Source: Armatimonadota bacterium
Lineage (GTDB): Bacteria > Sysuimicrobiota > Sysuimicrobiia > Sysuimicrobiales > Kaftiobacteriaceae
Length of the DNA stretch: 7,208 nucleotides
Assembly (NCBI GenBank): GCA_020028535.1
Contig: JAIBHM010000187.1
Location: 1-7,208, forward strand
Reading direction: 5' to 3'
Shown piece after piece: positions 1-5,173 of this stretch. Numbering within the stretch: the stretch's first letter is position 1; every line of letters starts with the position of its first letter. The translations under genes and the position numbers were made by a program. A model generated the notes under the pieces. It was given only the letters and a program-made list of their open reading frames with translations. It made no database searches and was not told where the DNA came from.

Positions 1-176
1 ATCGCGTTCAACGTCACCATTGTCGCCGGGCCGACTGGAAGGTAGCCGCGGAGCTGCGTGAGGCCTGGCTGGGTAGACCCCTCGACGATCCCGCCCGTCC
101 GGCTTTCCAGGAGAATGTCGGCGATCGCCTCGACGGCCGGCAGCGCCGTGGTAACGGTGATTTCAACCCACTTCAT
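1..176 (-). CDS. prmA: Ribosomal protein L11 methyltransferase, N-terminal fragment
   Basis: PrmA uses S-adenosylmethionine to methylate ribosomal protein L11 in the cytoplasm. Only the first 58 codons are visible; the gene runs off the low-coordinate edge, so the SAM-binding domain is not seen. The ATG is at 176-174 and the product begins MKWVEITVTTALPAVEAIAD, followed by ILLESRTGGIVEGS. This matches the characteristic PrmA opening (MKW-E-x-V-T, then an A-VEA stretch and a GxxGVVIED-like segment) of the N-terminal substrate-recognition domain. The start lies 6 bases after the dnaJ stop, with no good Shine-Dalgarno sequence in between, so translational coupling to dnaJ is likely. prmA directly after dnaJ is a common order in Firmicutes and related phyla, which supports the call. 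Identification rests on the N-terminal signature and context only. Confidence 0.85.
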   Translation of the reverse strand, partial: MKWVEITVTTALPAVEAIADILLESRTGGIVEGSTQPGLTQLRGYLPVGPATMVTLNA

Positions 177-182
177 GCGCGA

Positions 183-1286
183 CTACTGCAGAAGGTCCTT
201 GACCTTATCGGTGAGTTTTTTCTTTTGAGGTTTGATCTCCTCGCCGCGGAGCTTCGCGAGTTCTTGCATCAGCCGGCGTTCTTCCGCGCTCAGATTTGTG
301 GGGACTCTGACGCGAAGGCGGGCGTGGAGATCTCCCCGGCCGCCGCGTGGATCCGGCATTCCTTTCCCCGGAATCGTCACCACGTCGTCCGGCTGCGTGC
401 CGGCCGGGATAGCATGCACTGCAGGGCCGTCCAGCGTCGGCACGTCGACTTCATCACCGAGTGCCGCCTGCGTGATCGAGATCGGTATCTCACAGACGAG
501 ATCGTTCCCACGACGCTCAAACACCGGATGAGGCGCCACGTCGAGGAACACGTAGAGATCGCCGCGTTCCCCGCCACGCTCGCCGGCTTCGCCTTCCCCT
601 GTGAGCCGCAGCCGCATGCCGGTATCCACGCCCTTTGGGATCGTGACGGTAAGCGTTTTCTTGAGTGGTGTGCGACCGCTGCCGCGGCATTGCTTACAGG
701 GATGGCGCAGCACCGTGCCCGCTCCGCCACACTGATTGCAGGTGGTGATCTGTGTAAAGGACCCGAGCGCCGTGCGCTGCGAGTACCGCATCTGGCCGCT
801 GCCGCGACAGGTCGGACACGTTTCCGGAGTGGATCCGCGTTCGGCGCCGGTCCCAAAACACGACGGGCAGGTGTCCAATCGCTCGATCTCGATCTCCCTC
901 TCCACCCCGCGTGCAGCATCTTCGAGCGAGATCTCCAGGTCGTACCGCAGATCAGTCCCGCGCACTGGAGCGTCTCGGTCCATGCCCGCCGGGCGCCGGC
1001 CGAAGAACATATCGAAGATATCATTGAACGATCCGAGCCCGAAGTCTCGGAACTCCTCGGCGGCCGTCATCGGAGACACGGTCCCGAACTGGTCGTACTG
1101 CGACCGTCGCTGTGGGTCCGACAGGACCTGGTAGGCTTCATTGATCTCCTTGAACCGCTCACCCGCCTGTGGATCATTCTTCTTGACATCAGGATGGTGC
1201 TCGCGAGCCAGCCGGCGGAAGGCGCGCTTGATCTCGTCCTGCGAGGCGCTGCTGTCGAGGCCCAGAATGTCGTAATAGTCCCGCAT
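183..1286 (-). CDS. dnaJ: Chaperone protein DnaJ (Hsp40)
   Basis: DnaJ is the J-domain co-chaperone that delivers unfolded proteins to DnaK and stimulates its ATPase. The 367-residue product is full length for type I DnaJ. Residues 1-67 form the J domain with the essential HPD tripeptide at 31-33. A short glycine/phenylalanine-type linker, about 68-110, is poor in glycine and carries a DIFDMFFG motif. Residues 140-204 hold four CxxCxGxG zinc-binding repeats (CPSCFGTG, CPTCRGSG, CNQCGGAG, CKQCRGSG), all with intact cysteines. The C-terminal substrate-binding domains follow, with a lysine-rich tail. The ATG lies 5 bases beyond the hrcA stop; a GGAG sits inside the hrcA end, 14 bases upstream, further than ideal. 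It is probably cotranscribed with hrcA under CIRCE control. Its partners dnaK and grpE, often between hrcA and dnaJ, are not in this window. Confidence 0.98.
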   Translation of the reverse strand: MRDYYDILGLDSSASQDEIKRAFRRLAREHHPDVKKNDPQAGERFKEINEAYQVLSDPQRRSQYDQFGTVSPMTAAEEFRDFGLGSFNDIFDMFFGRRPAGMDRDAPVRGTDLRYDLEISLEDAARGVEREIEIERLDTCPSCFGTGAERGSTPETCPTCRGSGQMRYSQRTALGSFTQITTCNQCGGAGTVLRHPCKQCRGSGRTPLKKTLTVTIPKGVDTGMRLRLTGEGEAGERGGERGDLYVFLDVAPHPVFERRGNDLVCEIPISITQAALGDEVDVPTLDGPAVHAIPAGTQPDDVVTIPGKGMPDPRGGRGDLHARLRVRVPTNLSAEERRLMQELAKLRGEEIKPQKKKLTDKVKDLLQ

Positions 1287-1291
1287 ATTCG

Positions 1292-2023
1292 CTATGACTG
1301 CTCCAGCGTCGAGTTGAGATCCGAGGCAAGATACCGCACGAGCGAGATCACCTTCGCGTAGTTCATCCGGGTGGGACCGAGGATGCCGAGCGCGCCCTCG
1401 GCGCTGTCGCCAATCTGATATGCCGCGGCGATGAGACTACAGCCCCGCAAATCCTGATGACGGTGCTCGCTGCCGATCGTGATCCGCACTTGCCGCACCG
1501 AGACGGCGCCCAGCAGGTCGGTCACGACGTCGTCACGCTCAAGGGCAGAGATCACAGGCTGAGCCGCCCGAGCATCCTGGAACTCGGGCTGCTTCAGAAT
1601 GTTGGAGGTCCGCCGGAAGAAGTGCATCGGTGGATTCGGCTCCGCCACGACCGACGCGTAGTCCGTCACGATCGCCAGGGTAAGCGCGATGCCTTCGGGG
1701 GCCGGCCCCTGCTCTTCCACGGTGTCCCGGAACTTCCGGCGGACTCGCGCGCGCTCGCGCGCGCTGAGATCGATATAGGGCAGCATCGCATCCACATACA
1801 CCCGGTACCCCCGGTCAGTCGGAATGCGCCCGGCCGACGTGTGCGGGTGCGACAGGTACCCCATCTCCTCCAAGGCCGCCATTTCGTTTCTGACCGTTGC
1901 CGGACTCACGCGGAGGTGCAGCCGCTGCACGACGCTTTCCGATCCCACCGGCTCCGCGGTGTGGATGTAGGTTGCAATGACCGCCCTGAGGATCTCCTGT
2001 TTGCGTGGATCCAGCGCAATCAT
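1292..2023 (-). CDS. hrcA: Heat-inducible transcription repressor HrcA, short form lacking the central region
   Basis: HrcA binds CIRCE operators and represses heat-shock chaperone genes until it is inactivated by heat. The product is 243 residues, whereas HrcA is usually about 340. The N-terminal winged helix is intact (SPATVRNEMAALEEMGYL at 40-57, then HTSAGRIPTDRGYRVYVD at 61-78). The start of the GAF-like domain is visible at 111-128. The C-terminal block is also intact: TSNILKQPEF at 139-148, then a DLRGCSLIAAAY segment and the family signature GILGPTRMNYAKVISLVRYL. About 100 residues usually found between TDYASVV and TSNIL are absent, without any frame break. By family knowledge that segment includes the inserted dimerising domain and part of the GAF-like fold. 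The ATG is preceded by GGGAGAGG. A perfect CIRCE lies 19 bases upstream, so the gene is very likely autoregulated. Confidence 0.95.
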   Translation of the reverse strand: MIALDPRKQEILRAVIATYIHTAEPVGSESVVQRLHLRVSPATVRNEMAALEEMGYLSHPHTSAGRIPTDRGYRVYVDAMLPYIDLSARERARVRRKFRDTVEEQGPAPEGIALTLAIVTDYASVVAEPNPPMHFFRRTSNILKQPEFQDARAAQPVISALERDDVVTDLLGAVSVRQVRITIGSEHRHQDLRGCSLIAAAYQIGDSAEGALGILGPTRMNYAKVISLVRYLASDLNSTLEQS

Positions 2024-2026
2024 ACG

Positions 2027-2034
2027 CCTCTCCC
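2027..2034 (-). promoter_or_regulatory. Ribosome binding site of hrcA
   Basis: On the minus strand GGGAGAGG ends three bases before the hrcA ATG at 2023. The GGAG core at 2033-2030 sits six bases from the start codon. This purine-rich match to the 16S anti-Shine-Dalgarno sequence supports the chosen start. It lies between CIRCE and the gene, in the transcribed leader. Confidence 0.75.
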
Positions 2035-2042
2035 GATCGAGA

Positions 2043-2069
2043 TTAGCACTCGTTCCAATTGAGTGCTAA
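2043..2069 (-). promoter_or_regulatory. CIRCE operator (HrcA binding site)
   Basis: TTAGCACTC, a nine-base spacer and GAGTGCTAA form a perfect 9+9 inverted repeat, identical to the established CIRCE consensus with its usual N9 spacing. It lies 19 bases upstream of hrcA and just downstream of the predicted transcription start. HrcA bound there would block transcription of hrcA-dnaJ-prmA, and as a leader hairpin it may also affect mRNA stability. It is palindromic; the strand given is that of the controlled operon. Confidence 0.98.
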
Positions 2070-2084
2070 CCCGGCATGTTTTCC

Positions 2085-2114
2085 ACGATAGCACCGCGTC
2101 AAAATCGCTGTCAA
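2085..2114 (-). promoter_or_regulatory. Sigma-70-type promoter of the hrcA-dnaJ-prmA operon
   Basis: On the minus strand a perfect TTGACA -35 box (2114-2109) is followed after 18 bases by TATCGT (2090-2085), a 4/6 match to the -10 consensus. Transcription would start near 2078, placing CIRCE immediately downstream, the usual arrangement for HrcA control. The -35 box overlaps the murJ stop codon TGA at 2113-2111. This is a prediction from sequence only; the -10 box is imperfect. Confidence 0.6.
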
Positions 2115-3508
2115 CGCGCCCGGGCGCTGATGAGCTCTCGCACCACTCGTAGTTCCTCCACAGAGAGCAGGCGGCAGACCGCCAGGTAGACGACTCCTCC
2201 CACGGCTGCGCCGATCGTCATCCGGAGTACCGCTCCGGCGAAAGCTGCGCCTGCCGGGAGTATCTGAAGTATGCCCAACATCGCCACGGCGGACAACACG
2301 GCGGCCACCCCGATCCGCACCGTGGTCCGCGCAAGCCGCCGGCCCTCGAGGCTGGAAAACCGGCCGCGCAGTATCCACAGCAGCGCCCCCACGTTCAAGG
2401 TCGACACAATCGCCGTCGCCAATGCAATTCCAGGCGCGCCCAGCCATCGCATCAAGAGATAGTCCAGGACGGCGTTGAGGGCGATCATGAAGACCCCGAC
2501 CCGGACGGGAGTCGCCATGTCGTGCAAGGCGTAAAACGTGCGTGTGACGACGTAGTAGATGGCGATCGCGGGAAGCCCAAACGCGTATGCGGCCATGGCG
2601 GCGGCCACGGCGCGCGTCGCCTCGACGGTGAACTGGCCGCGCTCAAAGAGCAGCTGGATCAGCGGCTCACGTAACACGATCGCGATGGCGGCCACCGGCG
2701 CGATGGCGAACACGGTGGCGCGCAGCCCAAGCGATGTCGTGGCGCGGAGGTCGGCAGTATTGTCCGCGGCTGCGTGCCGGGAGAGCAGCGGGAAAATCGC
2801 CGTCGCAATGGAGATCGCAAAAATCCCCACCGGCGCCTGGATCACCTCGTACGCATAGTCCAGGACCGCCACGGGGTTGACGCCCGGCGATGGTGGCAGC
2901 AGTGAGGCAAAAAACCGGCCGACGTAGGCGTTGATTTCTACGACCGCGAGCCCGAGCATGGCTGGAACCGCGAGCTTTACGAGCTCGCCGACCGCTGGAT
3001 GTCTGAGGTCGAGGGGCAGCATGCGAAGGCCCAGCCGTCGCGCCGAGGGCAACTGGACAAGAAATTGTGCCGCGGTCCCCAGGATCCAGCTGATCGCGAG
3101 ACCCTGGATGCCGATCGTCGGACCGAGGAGGAGCGTTCCAGCGATGATGACGACGTTGAACACCAACGGGGCGAACGCCGGCACGGTGAACTGCTGGTGG
3201 GCCTGCAGATATCCCGTGACATAGACCGACAGGGCCAGAAACAGCATCGCTACGAAGATGATGCGCGTGAGCTGGACCGCGAGCGCAACGAGCCCCGGCG
3301 ATGCTGCGAACCCGGGAGCGGCGAGTGGGATGATCAATGGCGCCAACACCTGGCCGGCAATGACCATCAGGATGCCCATCCCGAAGACGAGTGTGAAGAG
3401 GATGCCGGAGACAGTTCTCGCTCCGCGCTCGCCGTGGTGGGCCAGGTAGCGACTGATCGTCGGGATGAAGACGATGCTGAGCGTGCCGCCGAGCAACAGG
3501 CGCTGCAC
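2111..3508 (-). CDS. murJ: MurJ-family lipid II flippase, N-terminally truncated (possible pseudogene)
   Basis: MurJ flips the peptidoglycan precursor lipid II across the cytoplasmic membrane. The 465 residues from the GTG at 3508 consist of repeated hydrophobic segments of the MVF/MurJ fold, including LGGTLSIVFIPTISRYLA near the start, FTVPAFAPLVFNVVIIAGTL, and a GLRATVF segment matching the conserved arginine region of TM8. Family members are usually 500-530 residues. In-frame homology continues upstream of the GTG for about 25 codons (AWLFGATNAKAAYIIAYY) to a TGA at 3586-3584. The first transmembrane helix, with its SRxLGFxRD motif, is absent in every upstream frame I read. By eye, the positions of E. 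coli Asp39 and Arg52 are Ala and Gln here. No start has a convincing ribosome binding site. The MurJ-family call is firm; whether it is functional, a pseudogene or affected by a sequence or assembly error is open. Confidence 0.85.
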   Translation of the reverse strand: MQRLLLGGTLSIVFIPTISRYLAHHGERGARTVSGILFTLVFGMGILMVIAGQVLAPLIIPLAAPGFAASPGLVALAVQLTRIIFVAMLFLALSVYVTGYLQAHQQFTVPAFAPLVFNVVIIAGTLLLGPTIGIQGLAISWILGTAAQFLVQLPSARRLGLRMLPLDLRHPAVGELVKLAVPAMLGLAVVEINAYVGRFFASLLPPSPGVNPVAVLDYAYEVIQAPVGIFAISIATAIFPLLSRHAAADNTADLRATTSLGLRATVFAIAPVAAIAIVLREPLIQLLFERGQFTVEATRAVAAAMAAYAFGLPAIAIYYVVTRTFYALHDMATPVRVGVFMIALNAVLDYLLMRWLGAPGIALATAIVSTLNVGALLWILRGRFSSLEGRRLARTTVRIGVAAVLSAVAMLGILQILPAGAAFAGAVLRMTIGAAVGGVVYLAVCRLLSVEELRVVRELISARAR

Positions 3509-3620
3509 GAAGAATGGAACGTAGTAGGCAATGATGTACGCCGCTTTTGCGTTCGTCGCGCCGAACAGCCACGCGTAAGCGCTTCATGTTAGCATAACCA
3601 CAGTGACCACTTTTATGGAC

Positions 3621-3626
3621 GAGGTG
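3621..3626 (+). promoter_or_regulatory. Ribosome binding site of rpsT
   Basis: GAGGTG lies five bases before the GTG start of rpsT at 3632. It is a strong match to the Shine-Dalgarno consensus at ideal spacing, and it decides in favour of the GTG start, since no ATG is suitably placed. I see no convincing -35/-10 pair upstream, so the rpsT promoter is not called. Confidence 0.85.
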
Positions 3627-3631
3627 ACAGC

Positions 3632-3865
3632 GTGGCAAAGCGATCCAAATCCGGATTGAAGCACAAGCGTCAAGATGCAAGACGCAGCGAATGGAACCAG
3701 GCGGTTCGTACGGAATTGAGGACGCTCAGTCGAAAGGCGCCCGAGAACAAGGAATCGCTGATGGCCGCCATCGCCGCGCTCGATCGCGCCGCACGGAAGG
3801 GCGTCATCCACAAGAACGCGGCGGCGAGGAAAAAGTCCCGCCTCACGCGCAAACTGGGGTCATAG
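3632..3865 (+). CDS. rpsT: 30S ribosomal protein S20
   Basis: S20 is a primary 16S rRNA-binding protein of the small ribosomal subunit. The 77-residue product is very basic and begins MAKRSKSGLKHKRQDARRSE, continuing with NQAVRTELRTLSRK. It ends HKNAAARKKSRLTRKLGS, closely matching the S20 C-terminal signature (I-H-K-N-x-A-A-R-x-K-S-R-L). The usual length is 80-90 residues, so it is slightly short but complete. Translation starts at GTG with a good GAGGTG ribosome binding site. This is the only gene on the plus strand. It is divergent from murJ and convergent with holA, with one base between the two stop codons. Linkage of rpsT with holA and comEC is conserved in Firmicutes-like genomes, although the orientation differs between lineages. 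Confidence 0.97.
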   Translation: MAKRSKSGLKHKRQDARRSEWNQAVRTELRTLSRKAPENKESLMAAIAALDRAARKGVIHKNAAARKKSRLTRKLGS

Positions 3866-3880
3866 GTCATTGACGACCTA
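3863..3880. terminator. Weak inverted repeat at the rpsT/holA convergent junction
   Basis: TAGGTC (3863-3868) and GACCTA (3875-3880) form a perfect 6-bp stem with a 6-base loop, exactly across the two converging stop codons. It is the only dyad there that could act as a bidirectional terminator. There is no T-run on either side and the stem is short, so an intrinsic terminator is doubtful. Confidence 0.2.
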
Positions 3881-4853
3881 CGACCGTCGTTGTGGGTAAT
3901 GTCAGCTCAGCAATGAGCGTTTCGAGGGCCAGTCGCGGGTGGCCGGTCGTCTTGATCGAGCGATCAGCCTCCTGAAGTCTGGCGAAGATCCGCGGGAACG
4001 TCACGGCTGGGAAGTTTTTCGCCTGCTCCATCATCCGGCGCGCCACAAACGGTGGCACACCCAGTGCCTGCTGCACCGTCGCGGGAGCCGCCTTCCGCTC
4101 CTGCAGCACGCTGGCGCGCAGCAGCATCCGAAACTGTCGCGCGATCATGAAGAGCACGTACGGAGGGGCTTCTTCCCGCAGCAGGTCATCCAGGTGCCGG
4201 AGCGCAGGCCCCGCCCGCTGCTCCCCAATCGCGTCAACGAGCATGAAGATCGTGCTTTCAGAGAGGCGGCTCACCGTCGCCTCCACGTCCTGACGAGTAA
4301 TCGTGGCGTCGGGCGCCACGAACGCAAAGATCTTCTCCAGTTCCAGGCTCAGCTGCCGCAGACCCAGGCCGACTCGCGCGACCAGCGCCTCGACGGCATC
4401 GTGCTCGATCCGCCGCTCTTCCTGTTTGACCCTCGCGGTGATCCATGCCGGCAGCTCCCGCACAGACAGACGAGGGAACTCCTGAATTTCGCCCAGCCGC
4501 CGGATCGTCGTGTAGAGCTTGCGTCGCCGGTCAAGCTCGGAGGCCACCAGAATCAACGCCGATGGCGGAGCTCCGCGCTCGAGATACACCGCCAGGCGCT
4601 CTTGTTCTGGAGGAGTCCACGAGTCGGCATCCTTGATGACGACGGCGCGTCGTTGACCGAAAAAGGGAAGCGTGTCGACGCGTGTGATCACGTCGCCGAG
4701 CTCAACCTCGTCGGCGTAGATGATATCGAGGTTGAGAGCTCGTTCGTCAGCGGGAATCAGCTGGTCGAGCAGCCGCTTGAGCGCCTGCTCCACGAGGAGA
4801 TCTTCCTCACCAAGCAGCAGGTAGATGTGCGCTGGTGTGGCGGCCTTCGGCAT
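3867..4853 (-). CDS. holA: DNA polymerase III subunit delta (clamp loader)
   Basis: The delta subunit opens the beta sliding clamp within the clamp-loader complex during chromosome replication. The product is 328 residues, close to the usual 330-345. Residues 8-40 carry the opening IYLLLGEEDLLVEQALKRL typical of the delta N-terminal domain. VDTLPFFGQRRAVVIKDAD at about 59-77 matches the PFFGxRRxVVV motif. The clamp-interacting N-terminal domain has no Walker A motif, as expected for delta. The C-terminal collar domain is visible from SESTIFMLVDAIGEQRAGPALRHL onward, with YVLFMIARQFRMLL and a final RLALETLIAEL helix. The ATG at 4853 follows GGCGGGA, a modest ribosome binding site. The 88-base hairpin ends 19 bases upstream, so it may influence holA translation or transcript processing. 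The gene converges on rpsT. Confidence 0.95.
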   Translation of the reverse strand: MPKAATPAHIYLLLGEEDLLVEQALKRLLDQLIPADERALNLDIIYADEVELGDVITRVDTLPFFGQRRAVVIKDADSWTPPEQERLAVYLERGAPPSALILVASELDRRRKLYTTIRRLGEIQEFPRLSVRELPAWITARVKQEERRIEHDAVEALVARVGLGLRQLSLELEKIFAFVAPDATITRQDVEATVSRLSESTIFMLVDAIGEQRAGPALRHLDDLLREEAPPYVLFMIARQFRMLLRASVLQERKAAPATVQQALGVPPFVARRMMEQAKNFPAVTFPRIFARLQEADRSIKTTGHPRLALETLIAELTLPTTTVVGRQ

Positions 4854-4872
4854 CTAATCCCGCCTACCTGAT

Positions 4873-4960
4873 CTGGGACGGGGACCTTGGGCAAGGGGAC
4901 CCGTAACTAAGTCACTCCTTAGCCGATCTCCGGGTCCCCGGTACAAGGTCCCCGTCCCAG
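4873..4960. repeat. 88-base near-perfect hairpin element (REP/MITE-like)
   Basis: The outer arms CTGGGACGGGGACCTTG (4873-4889) and CAAGGTCCCCGTCCCAG (4944-4960) are perfectly complementary over 17 bp. After a 5/4-base internal loop, GGGGACCCG (4895-4903) pairs with CGGGTCCCC (4931-4939) over 9 bp. The remaining loop contains CTAAG/CTTAG (4907-4911 and 4918-4922), a further 5 bp, so 31 bp pair in all. The motif GGGGACC is also repeated directly within each arm, the second copy being inverted in the right arm. The element abuts the DUF3006 stop codon and ends 19 bases before holA. No T-tract follows on either strand, so it is not a standard intrinsic terminator, although it could attenuate or protect mRNA. 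GGGGAC-rich palindromes resemble REP-type repeats moved by Y1 transposases. That classification is inference; a single copy is seen here. Confidence 0.85.
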
Positions 4961-5173
4961 TCATAAATGTTCTTCCGTGCGCCGTCTGAGCTTGTCGATC
5001 AGGTCTTCGATCTCCGACGCATTGGCGTTTGCGTCGACCTCGAGAGCGATACGGAGCACCGTTCCCTCCCCCGCTCCCTGCGGCAGCTGGTCTGCCGGCA
5101 CGTAGGCCCGTCCACCGCTCTCAAAGATCAGCACGGCCACGCCGTCTTCGACGCGATCAATTATTGCTCGCAT
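4961..5173 (-). CDS. DUF3006 family small protein next to ComEC
   Basis: This small soluble protein has 70 residues and no assigned biochemical function. From the preferred ATG at 5173 it begins MRAIIDRVEDGVAVLIFESG, then YVPADQLPQGAGEGTVL with a LRIALEVD strand, and ends in an acidic helix with a charged tail (IEDLIDKLRRRTEEHL). The start MRAxIDR-x-E, a hydrophobic A-V-L strand, a VP-x-x-x-LP turn and a G-D/E-G-x-V-L strand are the DUF3006 pattern. DUF3006 genes often sit beside ComEC or other metallo-beta-lactamase genes, as here. An in-frame ATG at 5206 would add 11 residues; the inner start fits the family better, but neither has a clear ribosome binding site. The gene overlaps the end of comEC by 17 bases in another frame, suggesting translational coupling and a shared role. 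It is followed directly by the hairpin element. Confidence 0.8.
   Translation of the reverse strand: MRAIIDRVEDGVAVLIFESGGRAYVPADQLPQGAGEGTVLRIALEVDANANASEIEDLIDKLRRRTEEHL

Noticed and set aside
225..1361. Long plus-strand open frame of 378 codons opposite dnaJ
   Set aside because: It lies wholly antisense to dnaJ and the hrcA end. The product has no recognisable domain and looks like the low-complexity Arg/Ala/His-rich shadow that high-GC genes produce on the other strand.
1745..1764. Two perfect tandem copies of TCGCGCGCGC inside hrcA
   Set aside because: They encode the Arg/Ala-rich linker after the winged helix (SARERARVRR) and fit local GC-rich codon use. They are too short to call a repeat element and lie about 100 bases away from the missing central segment.
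3540..3620. Promoter for rpsT or murJ in the divergent gap
   Set aside because: TAGCAT, CATAAC and a reverse TATGCT give partial -10 matches, but none has an acceptable -35 partner at 16-18 bases, so no promoter is called.
2667..3680. Minus-strand frame of 337 codons overlapping murJ
   Set aside because: It is an alternative reading frame of murJ, very rich in Arg, Pro and His, without membrane helices or known motifs. Its ATG-proximal segment was checked as a possible missing murJ N-terminus and does not encode it.
3584..3811. Minus-strand 75-codon frame upstream of murJ as its missing N-terminus
   Set aside because: It is in the same frame as murJ but ends at the TGA at 3586-3584, lies mostly antisense to rpsT, and its product has no SRxLGF-type helix or other MurJ feature.
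3939..4871. Plus-strand frame of 310 codons opposite holA
   Set aside because: Antisense to a clear holA gene. The product shows no conserved motif and is rich in Arg, His and Gln, as expected of a shadow frame.
4873..4960. Hairpin as a standard Rho-independent terminator of comEC-DUF3006
   Set aside because: The stem is far longer than usual, has a large structured loop, and no T-run follows on either strand. Recorded as a repeat with a possible regulatory role instead.
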